Source of the DNA: CAYLRF01 sp964385995
Lineage (GTDB): Bacteria > Bacillota > Clostridia > Lachnospirales > Lachnospiraceae
DNA length: 12,441 nucleotides
Direction of reading: 5' to 3'
NCBI GenBank assembly: GCA_964385995.1
Contig: CAYLRF010000044.1
Span: 1-12,441, forward strand
The notes under the pieces were generated by a model that worked only from the letters and a program-made list of their open reading frames with translations, had not been told where the DNA came from and did not search any database. A program made the position numbers and the translations under genes. This document shows, piece by piece, positions 7,664 to 12,441 of the stretch (its first letter is position 1; the number at the start of each line of letters is the position of its first letter).

Positions 7664-7756
7664 GCCGCGTTTTAGGGGCGACTCGTAAATCTTTCAAAAC
7701 CCGGACTGCCGCCGCCTTGACTTGTGCCGTGTTTTTGGAGCGACTGTAAATCTCTC
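7664..7756. repeat. Imperfect direct duplication upstream of the Lrp-type gene
   Basis: Two copies at 7664-7695 and 7726-7756, 62 bp apart, read GCCGxGTTTTxGGxGCGACT then GTAAATCTxTC. By hand alignment 27 of 31 aligned positions match, with one base inserted in the first copy. The pair lies in the 170-bp spacer between the AIR-like gene and the Lrp-type gene. Just to its right, CGGTAC (7756-7761) and GTACCG (7767-7772) form a 6-bp inverted repeat around a 5-nt loop, without a T-run. No gene is visible in this spacer. Confidence 0.6.
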
Positions 7757-7814
7757 GGTACCGTAAGTACCGTAACCAAGGCCGCATCACGTCGGTGTGA
7801 GCATTTTAAGGCAT

Positions 7815-8498
7815 TTAAAAGGTGGCAAATGGGGTTCGCGCAAAGGCTTCCTCCCCAGCCGTTACCGTATACTTTCCCTCGTGTCCCCGTGGTTTTTCCA
7901 GGAATCCGCGTTTTCCCAGGCGGATGATGATTTTACCCTTACCGTCCGTGACTTTCCCTATGACTTCGGCCGCGAAGCCCGCACGTCTGTATCCGTCCGC
8001 GAGCGCACTCCCGTCATCCGTGATGGCGACGACGGCTCCCGATGAAGAAATCTCGTAAGGATTTTCCCTTAAAAACTCGCAAATCTCGACGGTAGCCTGC
8101 CTTATCGGTATCCTTCCGATGTCGATCTCAAATCCCGCGCGTAAGGCTTCGCCCATATCCCACAGGGCGGGGAGCGCTCCGCCTTCCTCTATTCGAAACG
8201 CGAATCTTATATCCCCTTTTCCTCCGGCGAAAGGAGCCGGAACCTCGCCGCCTGTGCCGCCGAAAAAGGCCCTCTCATCCGCATCAACGTCCGCGACCTT
8301 CCTTTCCCGCCACAACTTCGGCAAAAAAACGCTTAATTTTTCCGTTTTTTCGATAAAGGACTTGGAAAAACGCTTTAAAAGCAGGTCTTTATGCTCCCTG
8401 CAGGCCAAAAGCGTCCCGCAAAGACCCGCGTAATTTACAAATACTATATCCGCTCCGGCGTATCCCGTCATACCGTCATCACCACGATACGTTGTCAC
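7815..8498 (-). CDS. AIR-synthase-related protein, C-terminal half only
   Basis: The 227-residue product resembles the C-terminal domain of PurM/HypE-like (AIR synthase-related) proteins as found in Clostridia. Recognisable pieces are GADIVFVNYAGLCGT (residues 15-29), FSKSFIEK, GGALPALWDMGEAL (106-119), GFEIDIGRIPIRQATVEICEF (122-142), NPYEISSSGAVVAI, AAEVIGKVTDGKGKI, and the closing FLEKPR. The N-terminal ATP-binding half of about 150-190 residues, which precedes GADIV in full-length relatives, is absent. The segment that in relatives reads like HDVTEGG is RIEEGG here, preceded by a Gly-rich stretch (residues 79-95). The GTG start at 8498 has GGAG five bases upstream, inside the last unit of the 13-bp array. 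An internal ATG at residue 10 is less well supported. The frame stays open upstream into the gap, so an N-terminal half hidden there cannot be excluded. Function is unknown and it may be a decaying gene. Confidence 0.65.
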   Translation of the reverse strand: MTTYRGDDGMTGYAGADIVFVNYAGLCGTLLACREHKDLLLKRFSKSFIEKTEKLSVFLPKLWRERKVADVDADERAFFGGTGGEVPAPFAGGKGDIRFAFRIEEGGALPALWDMGEALRAGFEIDIGRIPIRQATVEICEFLRENPYEISSSGAVVAITDDGSALADGYRRAGFAAEVIGKVTDGKGKIIIRLGKRGFLEKPRGHEGKYTVTAGEEAFARTPFATF

Positions 8499-8499
8499 A

Positions 8500-8676
8500 A
8501 AATCTCCGGCTGAAATCTCCGTCTGAATTCTCCGACTGAAATCTCCGTCTGAAATTCTNNNNNNNNNNNNNNNNNNNNNNNNNNNNNNNNNNNNNNNNNN
8601 NNNNNNNNNNNNNNNNNNNNNNNNNNNNNNNNNNNNNNNNNNNNNNNNNNNNNNNNNNGGCTGAAATCTCCGTCTG
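8500..8676. repeat. 13-bp tandem array with an SD-like core, interrupted by a gap
   Basis: On the minus strand the unit is CAGNCGGAGATTT. Left of the gap there are four units (8500-8512, 8513-8525, 8526-8538, 8539-8551) and the start of a fifth. Right of the gap there is one complete unit (8664-8676) and part of another. The variable base is T, A or G on the plus strand, and one unit has AATTC for AAATC. Each unit carries GGAG, and the last one supplies the ribosome binding site of the AIR-like gene. The array starts next to a -10-like TATAAA (minus strand, 8678-8683), so it would form the leader of that gene. Copy number cannot be known because of the N run. Confidence 0.85.
8559..8658. other. 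Assembly gap of 100 N inside the tandem array
   Basis: There are exactly 100 N with the same 13-bp repeat on both sides. The repeat is the probable reason that assembly failed here, and the true length between the flanks is unknown. Confidence 0.95.
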
Positions 8677-8699
8677 TTTTATACCGAAGTAACTACAGT

Positions 8700-8729
8700 A
8701 AAAAACCGGCGCGAATGACAGTCGGCCGG
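8700..8729 (-). terminator. Intrinsic terminator after the VanW-domain gene
   Basis: On the minus strand CCGGCCGA pairs with TCG-C-GCCGG (an 8-bp stem with one bulged C) around the 7-nt loop CTGTCAT, followed at once by TTTTTT. It lies 40 bp downstream of the TAA of the VanW-domain gene. This is the clearest intrinsic terminator in the window and it isolates the AIR-like gene from upstream transcription. Confidence 0.8.
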
Positions 8730-8768
8730 CCCGTGTACACTCCGATTTTCGGTTATCGCGCTTTTTTG

Positions 8769-10331
8769 TTACGACGGCGGGGCGCCCCCCGGAGCGCCCT
8801 CGGGCGGAGCGGCGGGACCTTCTGCGAGTGCCTTCGCCTCCGCTATGGCGGCCTCTATCTGCTGTCTGTTTCCGGCCTTAACGGCATCTTTCACCTTTGC
8901 CGCGGCCTCGGCGTTATCCGTCGCTGTGCCCACGCTCCATACATTGTTTGAAGCGTTATAAGTGCTGCGGTTTATCACATCCCGGCTGATCTCGACTCCG
9001 TTTTCGGTAACGACCTTCCACAGTCTTGCCTGCATACCCTCCGAACCCGACTGAGTTTTTACCATGGTGCCGAGCGGATCGCCGGACACGTTAAATTTCT
9101 CTCCTGCGGGCGTGGTCTTAATCACCTCGCTCACGAAACTTACCTGTCGGGAAGGGTTTCTGCTCTCCCTGCCGTATATGTTAAATGTGATCTTTCCTCC
9201 CGCCACGTATCCCTCGATATATACGGGATACGAGCCGTTGTTTTCGAATTTCAGATCTTTATAATCGCCCGCTATCGCCGCGTCCATGGAAGGTTCCACG
9301 TATCCCACACGCATGGAATGAGCCGCTCTTTGGACTATCCCAAGCTCCGCCCTAAGCGCCGCGTTGTAAAGTGTGGTCGATACCTGACAAATACCGCCGC
9401 CCATGCTCTGTACCAGCTCGCCGTCCTCAAACGATCCGCCGAGCGTGTAGCCGTTCTCCTCTGTGTAAGGCTCCATCGCCGCGTTCGCGGAAAATACCTC
9501 CCCCGGCATGACAAGAGCGCCGTCTATATGCGAGGCGCCGGATACGATATTTTGCACTCTGCCGCCGCCCGTTCCGCAGACTGTCGTAAACGAGCCGAGT
9601 ACATCCCGCACCTGCTTTAAGTCGGCGGCCTGTACCTTAGGATCCTCTATTTTCGTTACAAGGGCGATCTTTCCGCCTTTTCTGTCCCATTTTTCGCTGA
9701 AATGATCCGTTACGACCCCGACGGATTTTTCCACATCCACGGCGTATCCTTTGACGCCTTCGGTGATGACAAACTCGCCGTTTTCCCGGGTAAGAGTCGC
9801 GCTGACGGCCTGATCTTTCATCGGCGGCATCTGTCCCTTTATGATCTTCGTCACGGTGTCGGCGTCGGCATTATAGGTGATCTTAAAAGTCTTCTTTGTT
9901 TTTTTTAAGCCGTACTGAAGACGGTACCTGTGCCAAATGCCGCCCTCCTTGCCGTAGGAGAGGGCTTCCTTCACAGCCTTTTTGCCGCCCTTAACCGTAA
10001 GCCCCATGTCGGCTCCCGTCACCTTTAAGCTCGCTTCTCTGGCGGTCAGGGTAAAGCTAAGATTTCTGACGGCGTCTTCCCGCTTCTTAACGGCCTCCTC
10101 CGCCTCGGAAGCTTTCATGTGAGAGACGTCGATGTCCCCGATATATACATTGGAGCAAATAATGTCATCCGGAGTCTTTTTGACCTGCGCGCGCAAAAAC
10201 AGATAAATCAGGGCGTAGAGGATAAGAGACAAAAACAGAAAAAGACCGCCAAAGACAACGATTCTGCGTATTATCCGTTTTCTTCTGAGAAGCGCTCTTC
10301 TTCTTTGCTGCCGCGAACGAAGCTGTGACAT
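8769..10331 (-). CDS. VanW-domain membrane protein
   Basis: This is a 520-residue protein with a basic N-terminus (RSRQQRRRALLRRKRIIRR) and one membrane segment (about residues 24-46), so the bulk should be outside the cell. Residues 95-210 fit a peptidoglycan-binding-like (PG_binding_4) domain. Residues about 245-390 form a VanW domain with the hallmark SMGGGICQVSTTLYNAAL (309-326) and the following HSMRVGYVEPSMDAAI. A C-terminal linker of Ala/Glu helix ends in a Pro-Gly-Ala tail (PPEGAPGGAPPS). VanW proteins are widespread in Gram-positives. The name comes from a vancomycin cluster, but their function is not established and resistance should not be inferred here. The ATG at 10331 has only a weak GGTGAT upstream. 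The gene is followed by a good intrinsic terminator. Confidence 0.93.
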   Translation of the reverse strand: MSQLRSRQQRRRALLRRKRIIRRIVVFGGLFLFLSLILYALIYLFLRAQVKKTPDDIICSNVYIGDIDVSHMKASEAEEAVKKREDAVRNLSFTLTAREASLKVTGADMGLTVKGGKKAVKEALSYGKEGGIWHRYRLQYGLKKTKKTFKITYNADADTVTKIIKGQMPPMKDQAVSATLTRENGEFVITEGVKGYAVDVEKSVGVVTDHFSEKWDRKGGKIALVTKIEDPKVQAADLKQVRDVLGSFTTVCGTGGGRVQNIVSGASHIDGALVMPGEVFSANAAMEPYTEENGYTLGGSFEDGELVQSMGGGICQVSTTLYNAALRAELGIVQRAAHSMRVGYVEPSMDAAIAGDYKDLKFENNGSYPVYIEGYVAGGKITFNIYGRESRNPSRQVSFVSEVIKTTPAGEKFNVSGDPLGTMVKTQSGSEGMQARLWKVVTENGVEISRDVINRSTYNASNNVWSVGTATDNAEAAAKVKDAVKAGNRQQIEAAIAEAKALAEGPAAPPEGAPGGAPPS

Positions 10332-10357
10332 GTGCGGATCACCGTCCCGACTTTAAG

Positions 10358-10453
10358 TCACAAAAGATAAGGCAGTACCATACCGGCCACCATGGCGATG
10401 ATCAATATCAATATCACTATCGCCGCTATCTTTCTGGCTTTCTTACTCATCAT
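10358..10453 (-). CDS. 31-residue single-span membrane peptide
   Basis: A short frame opens with ATG ATG AGT AAG AAA GCC and ends TGA at 10358. The peptide has a basic start (MMSKKARK), then about 20 hydrophobic residues (IAAIVILILIIAMVAG) and the ending MVLPYLL, so it should span the membrane once. AAGGTGAG lies just upstream. Spacing is better for the second ATG (10450) than for the first. It lies between the SRP RNA and the VanW-domain gene, whose start is 26 bp downstream, so the two may share a transcript. I do not recognise a family by name. The good ribosome binding site and clean Lys-Lys/hydrophobic layout argue for a real small protein. Confidence 0.55.
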   Translation of the reverse strand: MMSKKARKIAAIVILILIIAMVAGMVLPYLL

Positions 10454-10526
10454 ACTCACCTTTCTTTTCGAGCGCCTGAAGGTCCGAACGCGGACGCACC
10501 CTTTTCATGGCCGCGTTATTTTTTAT

Positions 10527-10795
10527 TATGTGCGCCGCACTTCGAACTTCGCCCACAAACGCTACCTTGGCGGTTAACTCGGTCCCGGCACCCTCACGGC
10601 ACCCGGAAGCTTCCGTTTAGCGCTGCTTCGTTCCCGACCTGACGCGGTTCGCGGATTTCCGTCGCGTAAGAACCCGAACGTCAACATCACCTTCCAAGGG
10701 CTGCTTCACAGACAAAAGCCCTCCGTGCGGCATCACCCCTACTATAGCGGATTGTAGGTACAGGGTACCGCTGACACCCCGGCTGCACGCGGCAC
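10527..10795 (-). ncRNA. ffs: Signal recognition particle RNA, large (Alu-containing) type
   Basis: This is the RNA scaffold of the SRP, which with Ffh targets nascent membrane proteins. On the minus strand the 5' Alu domain is visible as GGGTGTCAGCGGTACCC, TGTACC and AATCCGCTATAG. The Ffh-binding helix 8 is GGTCGGGAACGAAGCAGC at about 10622-10639. Compared with the common form GGTCCGGAAGGAAGCAGC, the pair closing the GGAA tetraloop has changed from C-G to G-C, a compensatory change. The 5' GTGCCGC and 3' GCGGCGCAC ends can pair. The length near 269 nt fits the Gram-positive large type. The ends are approximate. There is no poly-U at the 3' end (the DNA reads AATAAAAAAT). Confidence 0.93.
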
Positions 10796-10825
10796 ATTGT
10801 AATACAGTACGGCTTTTACTGTCAA
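10796..10825 (-). promoter_or_regulatory. Promoter of the SRP RNA gene
   Basis: On the minus strand a perfect -35 TTGACA (10820-10825) and the -10 TACAAT (10796-10801) are 18 bp apart, directly before the SRP RNA. Start of transcription is expected a few bases below 10796. This is the strongest sigma-A-type promoter in the window, as expected for an abundant stable RNA. Confidence 0.8.
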
Positions 10826-10846
10826 TCCTTTTGTCCCTCCCCGTAT

Positions 10847-10927
10847 GTGTCAGGTAATCGTTGGCACTTCTCTTGTTTCCTTTATGATGATGTCATTGTA
10901 CAAGGTGATATTACGGTTGTTTGACAC
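10847..10927. other. AT-richer segment bounded by GTGTCA/TGACAC
   Basis: The plus strand reads GTGTCA at 10847-10852 and TGACAC at 10922-10927, a perfect 6-bp inverted repeat enclosing about 69 bp, with further TGGCAC (10862-10867) and TGTCA (10891-10895) motifs inside. Composition is AT-richer than the neighbouring genes. Multiple TGTCA-like motifs are reminiscent of terminal repeats of some insertion sequences, so this may be a remnant end. No transposase gene is present. The assignment is speculative. Confidence 0.25.
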
Positions 10928-11029
10928 TACGCGCTTCCCAAATCCTGCACGAAATTCAGATTTTGCAAAACCTCTGCCCCGTTTCATCCTCATACTGAGG
11001 CGGAAAACGAACCCTTTGCCCCATTTCAT
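10850..11029 (-). CDS. 59-codon open frame after the DUF6382 stop, doubtful
   Basis: The frame starts with ATG at 11029, two codons past the TGA of the DUF6382 gene and in the same register, and ends TGA at 10850. It encodes a basic N-terminal half containing the duplicated pattern KWGKGF and KRGRGF, and ends REVPTIT. The DNA behind that pattern is an imperfect direct repeat (ATGAAAxGGGGCAxAGG) at about 39 bp spacing. There is no convincing ribosome binding site and base use is AT-richer than in the neighbours. It may be a degenerate 3' extension of the DUF6382 gene, a small protein, or chance. I recognise no family. Confidence 0.2.
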   Translation of the reverse strand: MKWGKGFVFRLSMRMKRGRGFAKSEFRAGFGKRVVSNNRNITLYNDIIIKETREVPTIT

Positions 11030-11032
11030 ATT

Positions 11033-11803
11033 TCACTTCAGGCTCACGCTTTTTCGGTGCTTATCCATCCATCTTTTTACCGGCTCCCAAAACCCGGTCT
11101 TTATGCCGATATCGTTCGGTTTGCTGACTGACGAGCCGCTTACCGAAATTCCATACGGCGTCGCGGGACCGTATACGGGATTTACGTCCCGTAAGCTTTC
11201 CCCGACCGCCATGTTGACCGAAGCGCGGTTTGTGGCAATCTCAGCCTCACTCGCGCCGTCCTTTTTCGCGATCTCCTCTTCCGCCCTGTCCATGATCTTT
11301 TCGATACTGTAATTTTCTTCCATAGTCGATTTGTGAAACATATACGCGAGGTGAATGCCGTCCTGATCGCGGTAATCGACTTCCCTTACAAAATACTCCG
11401 TAAGCTTATGAAATTCGTCCGTAAGTTCCCTCTCCTTTGTCGGACAATAGCAGAAAAAGAACCTGCCGTCCTCGCAGAAAATGTGCTCCGGATCGAGCAT
11501 GATCCCCTTGGCGTCAAGCATGAAATTCGCCGCGTCCTTTATGGCCTTTAAAATGGCGTAAATGAGTTTCTTCATGTCCCCGCCTTTAAGCTTACTCTTT
11601 TCGTATTTTGATTTCAGCGATACTTTCCCGCTGATGTCATAACGGTAATACCGTTTATCATCTATCAAAATAATGTCGGTATCCAAAAAGCCCGGTATTT
11701 TATTTTTCTGCAGCATAGGCATTTGATAATCCTCCCCGATATCCTCTTCCTCCTCGAGCGTAAGCACCGCGCGATCCAGGTTGTTTTTCGTATACGTAAT
11801 CAT
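11033..11803 (-). CDS. DUF6382-domain protein lacking a visible FHA domain
   Basis: The 256-residue product matches the N-terminal DUF6382 type common in Lachnospiraceae. A start with conserved acidic residues (residues 1-35) is followed by RYYRYDISGKVSLKSKYEKSKL, KKLIYAILKAIKDAANFMLDAKGIMLDPEHIF, and FFFCYCPTKERELTDEFHKLTEYFVREVDYRDQDGIHLAY, then a flexible linker. Relatives usually continue into a C-terminal FHA (phosphothreonine-binding) domain. Here the protein stops after a basic patch (RWMDKHRKSVSLK), so that domain is missing or lost. Such genes are associated with Tad-type pilus loci, which fits the TadE-like neighbour upstream. The ATG at 11803 has GGAGG six bases upstream, an ideal site. 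No membrane segment is evident. Confidence 0.8.
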   Translation of the reverse strand: MITYTKNNLDRAVLTLEEEEDIGEDYQMPMLQKNKIPGFLDTDIILIDDKRYYRYDISGKVSLKSKYEKSKLKGGDMKKLIYAILKAIKDAANFMLDAKGIMLDPEHIFCEDGRFFFCYCPTKERELTDEFHKLTEYFVREVDYRDQDGIHLAYMFHKSTMEENYSIEKIMDRAEEEIAKKDGASEAEIATNRASVNMAVGESLRDVNPVYGPATPYGISVSGSSVSKPNDIGIKTGFWEPVKRWMDKHRKSVSLK

Positions 11804-11863
11804 GTGTTTCCTCCTTTTTCCCCCTTAAATACTAAAATTTTCGGTATTTATGAGTTCAATCCT

Positions 11864-12274
11864 CTAGTCGGTCAGTCCCGGTATGATATTTTGAGCCCTT
11901 CTTAAGCTCCGTATGTAATCCGCGGGCGCCGCCCTTTTCATACTCATACTTACATGAAGCGACATACGCTTTCCCGTCGCCGTGCATTCAAGCCGCGCCT
12001 TATCTTTATCGACGCTCGCCTTCGCGTGAGCGTTTCCGAAAAAAAGAAGTTTTCCCATTATCTTTTTATCAAAATACTTTTCAAGATCATCGGATGTCAC
12101 TTCTTCCTTCCCGCAGTTTACGGCAAGTGCCTCATGACAGACGCAGGATACGACATTCTTATCGTGATAATAAAATATCATCGTAATCACGAAAACGAAC
12201 ACCGTGAATATAAGCGGCACTATAAAAGACGCCTCCACGGTAAAACTGCCCTTTAATTTTTTTCCCCTGAACAT
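11864..12274 (-). CDS. TadE-like pseudopilin
   Basis: The 136-residue product begins with a short basic leader (MFRGKKLK) followed by GSFTVEASFIVPLIFTVFVFVITMIFYYHD. This is the pseudopilin-like pattern of TadE family proteins, with a membrane helix at about residues 16-36 after a conserved Glu (residue 14). The rest is small, with three cysteines, and no other domain is recognised. TadE proteins are minor components of Flp/Tad pilus systems. The neighbour downstream (DUF6382) supports that context, while the core tad genes would lie to the right of the window. The ATG at 12274 has AAGGAAGC about 10 bases upstream. The spacer to the DUF6382 gene is 60 bp and contains a short AT-rich inverted repeat (AAATAC/GTATTT, 11827-11849). 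Confidence 0.75.
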   Translation of the reverse strand: MFRGKKLKGSFTVEASFIVPLIFTVFVFVITMIFYYHDKNVVSCVCHEALAVNCGKEEVTSDDLEKYFDKKIMGKLLFFGNAHAKASVDKDKARLECTATGKRMSLHVSMSMKRAAPADYIRSLRRAQNIIPGLTD

Positions 12275-12292
12275 TTTCCCGCTTCCTTACCT

Positions 12293-12441
12293 GCTTCCGA
12301 TCGAACGTCATCATACATCTTACGCGAACTTGTCGCGATCCGCCGTTGTGCTTAAAGTCCCGCTTCCGGTAGAGCGTCATACGTCTTACGCGGACTTGTC
12401 ACATTTAGCCGTCGTGCTAAAGTCCCGCTTCCGGTAGAGCG
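12293..12441. repeat. Tandem repeat, unit 65-69 bp, running off the right edge
   Basis: Unit 1 (12293-12361, 69 bp) and unit 2 (12362-12426, 65 bp) both start GCTTCC and end AAAGTCCC, sharing about 54 of 65 aligned positions by hand. A third unit begins at 12427 and matches unit 2 over its 15 visible bases. The array occupies the spacer upstream of the TadE-like gene, where no coding frame is convincing. In unit 2 the minus strand can fold with TTTAGC pairing to GCTAAA. Unit 1 has lost that pairing. Confidence 0.8.

Noticed and set aside
7756..7772. The CGGTAC/GTACCG inverted repeat as a terminator of the AIR-like gene
   Set aside because: No T-run follows on either strand and the stem is only 6 bp.
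8500..8676. The 13-bp array as a CRISPR array
   Set aside because: The units are contiguous and much too short, with no spacers and no cas genes nearby.
8769..10331. The VanW-domain gene as evidence of a vancomycin resistance cluster
   Set aside because: No vanR, vanS, vanH, vanA/B or vanX homologues are nearby, and VanW-domain proteins are common housekeeping-type genes in Clostridia.
10845..11312. A 155-codon plus-strand open frame covering the spacer and the 3' part of the DUF6382 gene
   Set aside because: Its second half is antisense to a well-supported gene, its first half is the AT-rich spacer, and it has no ribosome binding site or recognisable domain.
12159..12380. A minus-strand 73-codon frame overlapping the start of the TadE-like gene
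   Set aside because: It runs through the tandem repeat and then out of frame across the TadE-like signal region, with no family features.

Overview
The window reads as a chromosomal segment of a Gram-positive anaerobe of the Clostridia, most likely a member or relative of Lachnospiraceae. This rests on a large Alu-type SRP RNA, a VanW-domain membrane protein, a DUF6382 protein next to a TadE-like pseudopilin, an Lrp/AsnC-aminotransferase pair, and an F-type ATP synthase whose c subunit carries a Na+-binding signature. Every gene I can support lies on the minus strand, so transcription runs from right to left. Three runs of exactly 100 N (3112-3211, 4622-4721, 8559-8658) are assembly placeholders, so true distances across them are unknown.

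Right end (about 10.8-12.4 kb): a tandem repeat with a unit of 65-69 bp runs off the window edge. Then come a TadE-like pseudopilin and a DUF6382 protein that stops before any FHA domain. Together they look like the tail of a Tad pilus or secretion locus. A short AT-richer stretch follows (10847-11029). It holds a 59-codon open frame in register with the DUF6382 stop and a small inverted repeat that could be a transposon-end scar.

Middle (8.5-10.8 kb): the SRP RNA gene (about 10527-10795) has a TTGACA/TACAAT promoter. Downstream are a 31-residue single-span membrane peptide and a 520-residue VanW-domain protein closed by a good intrinsic terminator. After the terminator lies a 13-bp tandem array in which every unit contains GGAG. 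It is interrupted by a gap and leads directly into a gene for the C-terminal half of an AIR-synthase-related protein.

Left (1-7.65 kb): an Lrp/AsnC regulator and a class I/II PLP aminotransferase overlap at their stop and start. A putative promoter at the end of the aminotransferase gene then serves the atp operon in the order atpI-like, atpB, atpE, atpF, atpH, atpA, atpG, atpD. Gene order is canonical for a bacterial F1Fo ATP synthase. AtpD is cut by the window edge inside its P-loop, and atpC would lie beyond it.

The least conventional content is not a new multi-gene system. It is the recurring imperfect duplications in intergenic DNA (13 bp, about 30 bp, and 65-69 bp units), above all the Shine-Dalgarno-bearing 13-bp array in front of the truncated AIR-like gene, plus the unannotated small ORFs around the SRP RNA.
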